Assembly (NCBI RefSeq): GCF_014898055.3
Contig: NW_023601104.1
Coordinates: forward strand, 67,873,106-67,937,105
Source: Talpa occidentalis
Lineage: Eukaryota > Chordata > Mammalia > Eulipotyphla > Talpidae
DNA length: 64,000 nt
Direction: 5' to 3'
In this document: positions 22,166-33,965 of the stretch, one piece after another
Layout of the letters: each line of letters begins with the position of its first letter
Position numbering within the stretch: position 1 is the stretch's first letter
Translations under genes and position numbers: made by a program
Notes under the pieces: generated by a model
The model's database searches: none
What the model was told of the DNA's origin: nothing
What the model saw: only the letters and a program-made list of their open reading frames with translations

Positions 22166-25100
22166 GAGGCGGCTGGGAAGAAGCAATGAGCCATACAGAG
22201 AAGTCACTACAGCACCAGCCACTACCCCTGCGGGAGAGTGAAGGCTCTAATGCTTGCTCTCGGCCCCTTTGCCTTTGTGGGGCTTGGGACAAGAGAAATC
22301 CCTCCACTTACTTACTATTTAAAAAGGCCAGTGCAGAAAGCTTTCTAGGATCGGCTTACCAGTTATTCCTTTCCTGAAAGGCAAGTATTAGGTTACAGTT
22401 TTACTGTAAACATCTCCAAAACACTGCAGGCAGAAAGATTAAGGAGATTTGCAGTTCCTAGAAGGATTCATAATATCCCATGAAAGTTCATATTTCAAGA
22501 CTGATCTGCTGCTTGATGGGATTCTGTCATCAGGAGTTTTCTTTCTCCATGTGGCTTCTTAGAAGATAACTTGACCTTCACAGTTTATGCCCCACAATTT
22601 GTCCTATGCACAGGGCCCAGTTTCTATCACTTTGGCTTTTAGAGAATATTTCTATTCAGAACTTGCCATATGGGATGGAGCTGGACTTTCCACTAATGAA
22701 GAGTCTTATTTATTTAGTGAGAGTGTTCAACTTTTCTCTCTTTTCTCCCTAATGCCAAAATCCTGCCTGCCTGTATTGCCAAGGCAGAAGTGACTGCAAA
22801 GTTCAAGGTCATTTTCAACAGCGTTTTCTGTGGTGCCATGGGGAGGAAGGTTATAGATCCTTCAGAAAGAGCATGCTTTTAGGCTGCACATGAACTATAA
22901 GTTTCTGAACTTAAAAGCATCCTTAGACTGATACTAATCAAACAATAATTAGTTATTTGTAGTGAAGGATGTGTGTAAACATTAATCATAAAAAATGTTT
23001 ACTCCACTATATTTTAGTGTTTCTATTTCATGAAACAATAATTCATAAAAACATAGAAACTATAAATGCTTAACACATAAAGAATTAGTTAACATGGAAT
23101 TAGTTAATATGGAATTCTATATTATAAAACACTAGCCACTAAAAGTTAAGTTATAGGAGTACATTAACATATTTATGTTAGTAATCCATCCCAAAAATAA
23201 AAGTAAAAAATTATGAATCTAGGAACCCCCAAAGTTTGTACAATCCCATCTTGGTAAAAATTAAAACTGCATATTCATGTATTATATGTATGCTATGAAA
23301 TGCCAAGGAAAATATCTAAAAGAGTATACACTAAAGTGGAAGTGATAGATTTACAGCTGATTTTTATTTTCTTTTTTCTTGAATGTAGTGTCTATTTTTC
23401 TCTAATGAGCACACATTACTGCATGTATTTTAAAAGTTATCATTAAAATAGTAATTATTTTCTGATCACCACACTAGCTCAGTGAAATGTAAGGAAGACA
23501 TAATGAGGTTTCAGGGTGAAAGAGTAAATTGAAGACCAAGCCTCAGCTGAACACCAGGATGCTTGTGTCCATAAGAAACTCGCCTTTGTGCAAGATAACC
23601 TTGGGCAAACCACATCCCTGTTCTGTACATCACTTTTTCCACATGGAAAAGCACAGTGAGATTCCACACCTCTATGTGATACCCCTGAGATTGGGGGCAT
23701 TCCTCTAGCAGACTCAGGGTCACAGGAAAAACCCACACACTGTCAGCACTCTGGATTTCCACTAGTGATAGGAGCTATGAGTTTATTGGAGTATTTATTT
23801 AGTATTTCTATTTATTTTGTTATTATTAGATTACATTCTGGAAACTTTTCCATGCATCATGGAGAGAGGCTTCTCTGTGGGTAATCTCAAATTGGTAATG
23901 ATTTCCATCAGGAGCAGTGAGCTATTTTGCTCTTTGTGTCCCTGTTAAGTTTGAGAGGATCTTTATAAGTTGCTGTATTGTTTGGTTTTGCAGTTCAGGC
24001 TTCACTAAAGCAAACTTTCACTGAGAGCCTGGTCTCTGGGTAATTCAGTCAAAAGGAAATTAAGGTTTCATAATGGCTGTTGACACTATATGCAGGCCAC
24101 GGAAGAGAACTTGATTATAAAACAGAGAAATGCTGTACTGTTGTTAAGCTGGTCTTCAGCTTTTGTAAGGAGTCCTTGTAACATCTATGTGAGACTCTTT
24201 AGTTAAGACCCCAGAATCTTTGCAACGTCTAATGATACAGTAAAAATGCTCATCTAATCATTTCAGAAGAGCAGAGAGAAGGGTGATTGCTATCAATTGT
24301 TTGCTCATATTAAACTTAATGGGACAAATCTGACTTTGGGCATTTAAATCTGAATAAATAACAATGTAAATAAGTCTTAAAAAATGGACTTTTGAGACTG
24401 TCTTCCTGATTAGTTCTATACTATGCCCATGTCCACATCTGGCAGCAAACCGGAGTATTGAAAATTCTACTGTGAGGTTACAGATGAATATCACGTGGCT
24501 AATTATGATTCATGTTCATTTCCAATTAACCATTCATTAAAGTGGTGTCCTTGACTTAACATGCAGTGCAAGAAAAGCTCTAAAAGGAAAAGTGATATAC
24601 AATCCTCTTGAAAAGCCACTGCCTGTTTCCTTTATCATCTTTATATCTTTTGCTCACCATAGCTATAGTAACTAGCACGTAAGACACAAACACACAAAAT
24701 CATAGTCCTAAGCTGATGAGACAGTGTCAAATGGCTTTGTTCCATATCTAAGATTTCCCTGCCTGTTCTTGCATCATATTTCACTCCAAAGCCATGAGTG
24801 ACTAGCGTGGGGATGGGCAGGCTAGGGGGAGAAGGGTGGGCTAGAGACAAACTACATTAGGTCCACCTGCTTTTACAGAGGAAAAAAATATAGATGTCCA
24901 GTGCAGTTATTGCAATTCAGCCTCCTCCAAGCTCTGCTGGGAAAGCGAGAGGCTGGTGTGTGACAGCTGTTGCATTGTTGCTGTCGGTGGCGCTGGTCCA
25001 GCCCCTCCAGGAGCACAGAAGGGGTCAGGGCCTGCGTTGCCTGGCCACAAACTCACCATAACCTTGTTCAGGCAGGGGGTGGGGTGGGAGCATGGCTTCC

Positions 25101-26269
25101 ATTTCTAGGTCGAAAAAGGACAGATGATTTTTCAAGTGTTGAGCTCAAAGCAAAGAAAGAAAGAGGGAGAAGAGTGGGAAAGGAAGGCTAAGCTAGAATT
25201 AATATTCTGAATATTTATGAACAAAAATTGAACCAGTGATTTTCATTTCAATTTTAATAAAGATTTTCATTTTTTAATCTGTCTTCATAACAGATATGGA
25301 CACCACATTTAAACAGAAAAATTTAAATAGAAACTATTCCATTTGGGCATTTATATTTTCAACATAAAGGGGTGCTGACAGTTGTATCCAAGATTTGGCC
25401 CCAAACATTGAAAGCATACTTTTTTGCATTCCAGAAATTAAGAAAAATTAGATCACCCCTCAAACAGGGGCAATCACAGACACCCTAATATTCCCTTTGG
25501 AAGACTATTGCATTACATTGCAGGTCACACTAACCTTGGTTGGAATATTTTTATACCCTTTACTGAAGGACAAAGCAATACCCAAGCAGATCTTTAAAGA
25601 GAGTTTAATATTTTGGTTGGCAAATATGCTCCGGGGAAGTATTACATTAATAATGCTTACTTTCTACACAGTTCCTTTTTTATGTAGTCAGAATGCTTTA
25701 TGGTGGGTCCAATACACAAAGTGAAAAAAAAATGAATAATACATTTTATGCTTTTATTACTTACTCTGTCAAAAAAATATTAAGCACAAACTAAAGCCTA
25801 GTCATGCCTGAGGGAAAGTTTAAATGATTAACGGCTTAAAAAAGGTAGAGGCAGTTAAAATACATATAAGGTAAGAATCCATTCATCAGATGTGGGAAAT
25901 ATACAATATTGTTTTGCTAATGAATATTTAAACTGGTCTTGGACATACTCAAATCAAGCTGGACCTAAATTCATTGACCTGGTGATAAAACAAATTAAAT
26001 ATTATGACCTATAACACAAATGTTCCATTTCCTCAGGTTTCTGAGCTCAGTCACATCTGTTGAGTGAGTTCCCTGACACTGCTAAGTGGAGACTGGCTCA
26101 CAGACAAGAGTTCTAGATCTGTCCTGCACTCACCAAGTACTACAGGATATTTAGGACTGAAACACTTGGTTTTTTTTTAATTTATTAATAGTTCTATGGT
26201 GTGCCCACATAAGGGTGAGTAAGGTGAGATAACTAGATGTTGCACTCTGTTTATCTTATCTGCCTTTTT
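22166..26269. other. Unique, mostly AT-rich sequence; no gene seen
   Basis: About 4.1 kb with only short chance ORFs. A MIR-like fragment may lie near 23590-23660. At 24950-25190 GC content rises briefly without CpG-island character. No exon with convincing splice sites or coding conservation can be argued from this sequence alone. Confidence 0.4.
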
Positions 26270-26485
26270 TTATGCTAATTTCAAAGAAAAGCAGCAGCAG
26301 TTAAAGAGGTGCAGCTGTGACAAATGCTTTTTATTTCCGTCAATTGTCAGACAGGTATAATGGGATTTCTTAACGCAAAGGGACAGATGCCATTTAATGC
26401 AACCATTAGCAAAAGAAGGCTCTGCCTTATTGATTGCTATGGCTAATAATTGTGCTGATAAATACAGAATCGACATTTATAAGGC
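26270..26485. promoter_or_regulatory. Possible conserved noncoding element
   Basis: A repeat-free block with clustered transcription-factor-like words: an E-box CAGCTG (26311-26316), CAATTG followed by TGTCAGACAGG (TALE/MEIS-like), TTAATGCAA, and a TAATAATTG homeodomain-type word. Such clusters occur in developmental enhancers. This is a pattern impression only; cross-species conservation was not tested. Confidence 0.25.
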
Positions 26486-26636
26486 ATTATGCCCTGAGCA
26501 GTTCAAACATTCACCAGGGTAGAAACAGAGAACCAAATCAGAGATTTAGTGAGGTTGCTTGTCTGGCTCTTTGGAAAGCTTAGATCCAAAAGCACATTGA
26601 ATCTATAAGTGCACTAAGGATAGACACAAGGGAGTT

Positions 26637-26676
26637 GGGGAGGCTGGGGTGAGGGGGGAGGGTAAGGGGGGAGGGG
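26637..26676 (+). repeat. G-rich tract with strong quadruplex potential
   Basis: Six runs of three to six G separated by short loops within 40 bp (ggggaggctgggg, then gaggggggaggg, then taaggggggagggg). It fits the G-quadruplex rule (four runs of at least three G with loops of 1-7) several times over. Confidence 0.7.
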
Positions 26677-26784
26677 AAAATGAGAGGCTAATCTTGCCTG
26701 AAACAAAAGTCCCACCAAAGCCAACACCCTTCCTGTCTTGACTGCCCAGAGACACTGTAGAGCTTAAGTTTTGAGGACAAGAAG

Positions 26785-26935
26785 ACCCGATTTCAAACGT
26801 GGATTTGTGAACTCAGACAAATTGCTTAATCTCTCTGAGCCTCAACTTCTCATCTATATATTGATGGATTGTTTTGAAAGTAACTTTGATAAAATACACA
26901 AAGTGCTTACTTAGCAGAGTGCCAGCTACACATTA
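26785..26935 (+). repeat. MIR
   Basis: 'gatttgtgaactcagacaaa', 'ttgcttaatctctctgagcc' and 'tcaacttctcatctatata' follow the MIR consensus order, ending at 'agtgccagctacacattag'. Confidence 0.65.
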
Positions 26936-29210
26936 GAACTTCCCTCTCATCATCATTCTCACTCCCCTTTTATTTACTTCTCTGCTTTAAACCACATAGC
27001 ACTATGAAGGCTTTTCTTTTGTTTATGGATATATTCATTTGCTCGACATTTTGTTGGTCTTCTATTTTTTCCAGAATTGTGAATTCTAATACTGAATGAC
27101 ATATACACCAATGATTTTTCCAGAATTGAAAGAGATATGTATAGAAAACAGGGTAGCATAGAATCATTATGATAAAAACAGGGAATGCGCACTAAGGGCA
27201 TGTTGGAGGTGGGCGCTCATACATTCATTCTTTTCAAGAATACTTGCTATAGGTGACTGTGCCCAACAATATGGGACACACTTTTCAGTATGGTTACAAA
27301 TAAGGAAAAGTATTAGGGCAGGATAAGACACCAAAATCACTTCCAAAAAAGAGGCAATGCTTGTGTTGAATCTTGAAAGAAAAGGAGGCAGTCAGATAGG
27401 GAATAGGGGATAGAGGAGAGGGTGTGTTTGTAAAACAAGGGAGTGAGAAGGGAGGGAGTGAGAAGAGCCAGCTAAATATCATATAACTAGAGCGCCAGCA
27501 CATTTTTCAGTTTCCTGCTTTCAAATATGAACACTCAGGGATGCCACTCTCTGAGGAAAGCTCTCAATGAAAATTAAACATTGAAATGGAAAACCAAACT
27601 GAAAAAAATCAAAACAAGAAAATCCCTTGAGAAAATAAAAATAATGCAGAGAACTCTTAAAAACTTATTATTAATATCATTATTGATATTATATCCATGA
27701 AACAAGAACAGAATGCCATAAAAAAATTGAGAGAACCAAAAATAAAAGCTCTTGGAAATTAAAATCTTGAAAACAAGATCAAGATAGCTGAAATGCAGAG
27801 ACACTAAGGAGTTAAATGATAATCTTACTTTGAAGCTGGACAATGCCAAAGCCTGTTAATACGTTACAGATTTTCATTTCCCTCCACAAAAATCTACATA
27901 CTAGAGTTATTTCAAATATTCCAAAAAGCTAACTGTGAGATAACTAATGATTCCTCAAGGAAGATGGGATGCTGAGAAGGATTAAAAGATTTAATTCCTC
28001 AGTCCAGAGAGCAAATGACTATTTCCTAATCTTGTGAGTGTTGTTGGTCACAAAATAATGTGACAAAAAGTAATACAACTCTCTTCCTTTTTTCTCATCT
28101 GTTAAAAAATAATTTTTACAAGCGGCTACAATAACAACTCTTATACAAATATAAGCACTTATGAAAAGTTTTATGGAAGTCATTCATTAATGCAGGAACA
28201 AGGAAGATATCATAATATGTTCAGAAGATAACTAAAAGTACCACACATTAATAGTAAGAAAAGAAATGCTGACATGAATTTGAAGGACACAAGTTAGAAT
28301 TTTATTTGCCTTAATGTTTGGTATCTAATTCTGCAAAGAAGCCATGATGTATGTTGAAAGGCTTCATAATGATTGCTCAACTTTGGATAGATTTTGGATT
28401 TTTGGCTTCTGATTAATTCCTTTTCTTACAGAATAAAGGGTTATTCTTTAAGTGTAATTTGCCTGAGAAGCAAATTTTGCCTTAGCAGAAAACTTTTCTG
28501 TGCTCCATGTTGACCTTATTAGATTTTTTATTATTTATGTTCAAAATGTAAATGTAAAAAGCTTCGTCAATTATGATGCTGCTATGGTTGTTTCAAATTG
28601 TATGTTCTATTTGTTTTTAAGTGCTTTTATTGCCACTTTGATTAAGTAGGCTATCAAGTACTATTTCATAAGCATTCATGGTCTCATCTTAATCAAAATC
28701 TCAAATCTCTGATAACTTTTTTTCCTCTGATAGGTTTTTTGACATATGTCTTCATAGAAAATGAGCTGGCTCTTGACAAAATTGTTAATTGGGTGAATTG
28801 TTTTTTGGCTCTTCTTACTACATTCAAATATCTATTTTATCTCATACCATGGTATCTTCCAAGGACACTTAACCAAGAAAAACCAGTACCAAAGTTATTT
28901 CCTTCTCCTTAGTCTTCCTTAAAAATCCACCTGTCCTGTATTCCTTCCATGGGATTCCTGTTATCTCTTAATCTGGTAAATTCTTTAATAAGGAATCAAT
29001 AATGTACTTTCCCAGAAGACATTAAACTGTATTTAAATACTGGATTACACATTGAGTACTACAGCATCAGACATGGTCAATTCCTGGACTCAGGACTCTT
29101 ACGTTCTATTAAATTAGGTCAATGTGGTCAATTTACTATGGTAAATCTATATTTAAAAACTCCCAGAAGCCCTCAACTTTATGTTAAGTTGACTTTTAAG
29201 AAGGGTTCTA
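26936..29210. other. Unique AT-rich sequence; possible old L1 debris
   Basis: No gene seen. The A-rich part around 27560-27850 ('gaaaatcccttgagaaaat', 'aagaacagaatgccat') looks like a decayed L1 ORF1/5' region on the plus strand, but this is weak. Confidence 0.35.
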
Positions 29211-29214
29211 AGAC

Positions 29215-30365
29215 AGTTCAATAGGATAAAGAAAGCTTTTCAACAAATGTTATTGGGACAGCTAGACATTCACATATAAAAGAATGAAGTTGAATCTATA
29301 CTTCACACCATAGACAGAAATTAACTGAAAATAGATCAAAGATCTAAATGTAAGAGCAAACTATAAAATTCAGAAGAAAACATAGGAGTAAATTTTTGTT
29401 ACTTGGGTTAAGCTAGTGGTTTATTAGCTATAGCAGCAAAAGCATAAGCAATGAAAGAAAAAAAGTTGGATTTCATCAAAATTATGAAAAGTTTTTCTGC
29501 TTCAAAGGACACCATCAAGAAAGTGGGTGGGGGGGACACAGAATGGGGCAAATATTTGCAACTCATATATCTGACAAGGGGCTTGCCTCCAGAGTGTATT
29601 GATATAAAGAATTCAAATAGGCATTTCTTCAAAGAAGACATACAAGTGACTAATAAACACATGGAAAGATGCTTAACATTTTTAGTCATTAGGGAAATGC
29701 AAATCAAACCACAATCAGATACCTCATCATACAAGCTAGAATAGTATAATTAAGGTAGTATGATAACAGCTGTTAAAGAGGATGTGGGAAAGTTGGAACC
29801 TTTAAAGTTGGAACTGGTAGGAATGTATGGTAGGAATGCTGGTAGGAATGTAAAATGATACAGCCACTTAGAAAACACTTTCATAGTTCCTCAAAATGTT
29901 AACTATAGCATTACAATATGACCCAAAAGTTCCATTCTCATGTATATACCCAAGAGAATTGAAAACATTTGTCTACGCAAAATCTTGTGTAGTATGTGTG
30001 TAGGTATGAATGTTCATACCAGCATTGTTTATAATAGCAAAAAGGGATATAGCACAGGGGTAGAGCATTTGACTGCAAAAGTAGCCAAAAAGTATAAACA
30101 ACTGATATATTCATCAACTGATGAATGGATAAACAAAATGTAACATTTCCATGTAATAGAATATTATGGTCATAAAAAGGAATTAAGTAATGCTACGACA
30201 TGAATAATTCTTAAAAACATTGTATAAAATGAAAGAAACTAGTCACAAAAGACCATACATTGTATGATTCCATTTATGTGGGATGTTCAGAATAGGCAAA
30301 ACCATAGAAAAGATAAGTGGTTGCCAAGGGCTAAGTGGAATGGGAAAGTCCTAAATGACACCTAT
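29215..30365 (+). repeat. Old L1M fragment (ORF2 C-terminus to 3' UTR)
   Basis: Plus-strand remnant. A frame at 29451-29744 still reads like the ORF2 C-terminal region (KKLDFIKIMKSFSASKDT... and [14 protein letters not shown]), and downstream come the typical 'tgatgaatggataaacaaaa' and 'ccatacattgtatgattcc' words. Interrupted at 30044 by a tRNA fragment. Confidence 0.85.
30044..30077 (+). repeat. tRNA-Cys 5'-half inserted in L1M
   Basis: The 34 bp GGGATATAGCACAGGGG (30044-30060) and TAGAGCATTTGACTGCA (30061-30077) match the 5' half of nuclear tRNA-Cys(GCA): acceptor strand, D arm and anticodon stem, stopping in the anticodon loop. The flanks continue the L1M sequence, with a near-duplicate TAGCAAAAA / TAGCCAAAAA on the two sides. 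There is no 3' half and no A tail, so it is not a tRNA gene; it resembles the tailless tRNA retropseudogenes described in mammals. Confidence 0.7.
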
Positions 30366-30727
30366 TTTAAATAAGGGTGTGTCTTGGCTTACGACCACCA
30401 TTTACCACTGCACAGATTGGCAGAATGCATTTCTAGACAGTGCTACTCAGACAATCATGGCCCTGCTAACAGTGGACTGGGATTGGGGGAGAATACCATG
30501 GGGCCACACATTTTCTTACTGATTAGAATTTCTAGGAGCAAGCCTCAGCCTAAAGGGAAGGACCTATTAAATGATGCAAATCTTCATTCCTGGAATATTT
30601 TGATATTTGTTAATAGAGCCTATTTTCTCCCTTTATAAAGGGATTATATAATGAAAGATTGCTTATTCTATGAAGGAATCAGATTTTCTTTTATAAGTAA
30701 TCCTATTTGGAAATAATCTAAATATTC
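30366..30727. other. Unassigned sequence
   Basis: Between L1M remnants; may contain diverged repeat ('cagtggactgggattgggg'), nothing certain. Confidence 0.35.
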
Positions 30728-30739
30728 AAAAATAAAATG

Positions 30740-30847
30740 AGGGAGGGCCTGCCTGTTCTGTTCCCCACTCTGGCTCTGGTGAATTCTTTCACCCTCCTGT
30801 GCTTCTGACTGTACCCAGTGCTTGTATAAATAAATAAATAAATCTTT
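30740..30847 (+). mobile_element. 5'-truncated SINE
   Basis: Only the body and tail of the local SINE remain (from 'cctgcctgttctgttcccc' to 'aaataaataaatcttt'). Short TSD AAAATAAAATG at about 30729-30739 and 30848-30858. The missing tRNA head indicates incomplete reverse transcription. Confidence 0.8.
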
Positions 30848-30859
30848 AAAATAAAATGT

Positions 30860-31902
30860 AACTGAATTACCAAAAACAAAGTTAAAAGAGATCAAACCAA
30901 TAAAATATTTGTGAATTATAATATTCTGATTAATATGAAAAAGAACACCCCAATATAAAAGTCAGATAAAGTCATAAACTACAATCTATAAAAGAAGTAT
31001 GAATGTTTCAAAAAAGAAAAATATTTAATCTTGCCACTAATCAAAGTAATAAACTAAAACAAGGTATATTTTTTACTTGTCTGAGTGGCAAAGATTAAAA
31101 TGAGTAACCCAGAGTTTTATGAGAGTGTGGAAAAAGGATATTTTATCATTGTTTCAACAAGAATATAAAAGTCACAAAATTTATACATGGAAATTTCAAA
31201 ATATGTTCTCTCAAAGTCTTAAAATATAGCCTTTGACTAGACAGGAATTTTTCCTAAGAATATAGTGGTATAATTTATATCTAAGTGTATGTTTAGCTAA
31301 TAAACATTGAAAACCTTAACATCACTACAGATCTGAGAGACACAAATTAAAATAATGTTGCATCATTCATCCATGAGCCTGTCAAATTAAAATTTTTTTC
31401 TAATGTGGAGCATTGACAAGATTCTAAAAATACAGATACCAATTACTGGTAGGAAGCTAACTTTGTACATGCAGTTTGGAAGGCAAATTTGACATTGTCT
31501 ATTTAGAAAGCTGCTGTGTTTACTCTGCGACCTGCCGAATCTACTTTTTGTATCTAATATAGAGAAAAATATACATATTCACTGAGAGAGACACCTAAGG
31601 TCGTGTATGTTTACATAATATTTATAATAGCCTAAAAAGAAAAAGGAGGGGGGCAGCCTAATTTTTATACAGAGGGAACAGATATATGAATAAAGGCATA
31701 ACATGAAGGAATGAATAAGAGTTATGTATAACTACTTGGGATTGAACCTCAAAAACTTATTGTGGAATGAAAGCAAGCTGCAGGATGGTATATCCAGAAC
31801 ATTATTATTTATGTGAAAAGTACAAGACATTACTAAATGCTTTTGGCACATATATAAATGTATAAAAATGGATTACAAGATGCTCCAAACTTATCATAGT
31901 TA
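30860..31902 (+). repeat. Old L1M fragment, left part
   Basis: Plus-strand decayed L1 3' region ('gcagtttggaaggcaaattt', 'acataatatttataatagcc'), cut at 31903 by an LTR element and possibly resuming at 32615. Confidence 0.6.
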
Positions 31903-32614
31903 TGTTAGGGGGAAAAGGATGTCCTAAAGCTAATTCCATACAGGCTTTGTGGACTCCACCCCCACCCCAGGCCAAAGCCAAAGACACTGGGAACTCCAAA
32001 TCCCATCACTACCAAAGGGAAGGTGGTTGGGACCTGAGGGTGGGGTTAAGCAGCCAGGTTGATATAAAAGGCAGACACGTGGGCTTTGTGGGTCCCCATT
32101 TTGGCTCCCCGCCAGCTCGCAGCGTCCGGCCAGCTCTGAGAGTGACTTTGGGTTTCCAGGTCATCGGATCGGGTAGGACACATTAAAGACTTTATTTCCC
32201 TATTTTCTCCCTGAGTTGTACATTTTCCTTATTTCCTTTTCCCTTGCAAATAAACCTTTTATTAACCTTTTGTGTGTGCCTGTAGTGGAGTATTAATAAG
32301 TCCCTTGTAAGCACGCGGGTGAGGACCCACAGCCAGGAACCTGTTCAATATCGGGGCTGCCTTATAACAGCTTGGCGCCCAATGTGGTTTCCAAGCTTCC
32401 CCCGTGGTTGACCAGCCCAAAGTAATTTTTCTTGCGTTGGTCACCATAAAGCGCACTAGGTCTGCAGGACTTGCAGTGAAAATCTTTGTTTCATGTCTTG
32501 AAAAGTCTGGTTTTTTTCCCCCGCGCATATGGCTCTTGTGTGTGTGGTTTTGACCCAAACGTGGCCTCAACCACAGCCAGGCAACCCGTTCAATATCGGG
32601 GCTGCTCTATAACA
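31903..32614 (+). mobile_element. Rearranged LTR retroelement: full 5' LTR, primer-binding site, short leader, 3' LTR stub
   Basis: The LTR (31903-32369, 467 bp) starts TGTTAGGGGG and ends TTATAACA, with a TATA box (TATAAAA 32063-32069) and AATAAA (32249-32254). Three bases later a primer-binding site TGGCGCCCAATGTGG (32373-32387) resembles that for tRNA-Lys1,2, as in betaretrovirus-like (class II) elements. About 185 bp of leader follow. Then 32571-32614 repeats the last 43 bp of the LTR. The whole is flanked by GTTA on both sides (31899-31902, 32615-32618). No gag, pol or env is present. The 4-bp TSD is shorter than the 6 bp usual for class II. Confidence 0.8.
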
Positions 32615-33110
32615 GTTATTTCCTCTGCAAAGAGGGAGGGGACCAAATTAGAAGGTGATAGCTAAAGGGAATTTTCATTTTACTTGGGCCGGTCTCATCT
32701 TGGTTTAAGGAGAAATTTGTATGTTTTCAAAAGGCCTACATATGTGAAAAGCTGGGAAATGTCATTAGCAGTTAATTCTGGGTGGTGGGAAATGGGTGTT
32801 TGTTTGCTTCTGCTTTCTACAGTTTAATTTATTAAAAATTCAAGCTCTTCTCCAAAAGGGATGCATATAAATAATCTTTACCATAGATAGCTTTACTTTA
32901 AAAAAAAAAAAAAAGAGGGAAGAAACTAAAGATCTATACAGGCTATATAGTATATGGCTATATAGTATATGATTTCAATTATATGACATTCTTGAAAAAT
33001 CAAAACTATGGAGATGGTAAATAGATCAAAATATATGTATGTAACTGGGGTGCCCAGGGGTGAGGGAGAAATGAGACAGATGATGGGGCAGTGAAATTAC
33101 TGTGTGATAC
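32615..33110 (+). repeat. Old L1M 3' region, middle part
   Basis: Continues the L1-like sequence after the LTR element ('ctgggtggtgggaaatgggt'). Includes a 15-bp tandem duplication GGCTATATAGTATAT at 32941-32970 and an A run at about 32900. It ends where an LTR is inserted (33111). Confidence 0.55.
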
Positions 33111-33700
33111 TGTAACAGGGTGGTCCCCAGGAAAGGGGGAGGTTCCCTGCCCCACCCAAGGGAGGGTGGAGCTGAGCAGGAAGAGGAGATGCTGAAGAAA
33201 AGACTGAGGAAGGAAGCAGCAGGATGGAGCCAGGAGACCTGGAGGAGGCGCATGGAGCCTAGAGACACGTGAAGAAACTGCGCCTGCCTTTTGGTCGTGG
33301 ACTGGGTGACACAGATGTGGGTGAGACCCGTGGGGAGGTGACAATGGCAGCTTTTATCTTGATGTTGATTTTGCTCTTTTCCTTCCGGGCTTGTCTGGTT
33401 GTTTCTGACCCTTTGCTGTGGGTCCCCACTGGAAGATGCTGTAGACTTGTGGCAGGCCTTGGGGCCTTGTTCTGGGCCAATCCCATATGGATGGAGTTTT
33501 ACCCACGAGGGGACGGGTAACTTTGGGTGCTTCATTTAGAAACTAGACTCTTTGCCTTACCTGTATTGTTTCCTAGTTGTATTAAAGATCCTTCCCATTA
33601 AAGTCTCATATGTTTTGTGTTGATGCGGCGGATGGCAGAACCCTATATAGAATAGGCAGGTTTGCGGGGTTTGGACTGCCCCTCTCCCTGTCCTATAACA
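33111..33700 (+). mobile_element. Solo LTR with 4-bp TSD inside an L1 3' UTR
   Basis: A 590-bp element starting TGTAACAGGG and ending CCTATAACA, flanked by ATAC on both sides (33107-33110, 33701-33704). Removing it and one ATAC rejoins 'tgtgatac' to 'tatgac', which restores a normal L1 3' UTR. A CCAAT word at about 33478 and an ATTAAA signal near 33597 are visible. A 4-bp TSD fits class I (gammaretrovirus-like) ERVs. No internal proviral sequence, so it arose by LTR-LTR recombination. Short ORFs inside are chance. Confidence 0.85.
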
Positions 33701-33965
33701 ATACTATGACAGATGCATGTTACTACACATATGTTCAACCTGTAGAATTTACAACACCAAGAGTAAGTTCTAAACTAAGCTGTGGACTTTGGGCGATGAT
33801 GTGTATATATGTACCACTCTCGTGGGAGGTGGTGGGGGGTGGATATTGTAATGAAGAAGGCAAGGGACATATGGCAAATCTGTGTACTTTCCTCTGGATT
33901 TTTCTATGAATCTAAAACTGTTCAGCAAGTTAAATTCTGTTTAAAAGAAGTCAACTTAAAAGTTC
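33701..33965 (+). repeat. L1M 3' UTR, right part
   Basis: 'agaatttacaacaccaagag', 'tgtggactttgggcgatgat' and 'gaatctaaaactgttcagc' match the 3' UTR of L1MA/MB-type elements. This is the continuation of the L1 split by the LTR. Confidence 0.8.

Noticed and set aside
33006..33535. 169- and 112-codon minus-strand ORFs
   Set aside because: They run antisense through a solo LTR and L1 3' UTR; composition is proline/serine-rich by chance.
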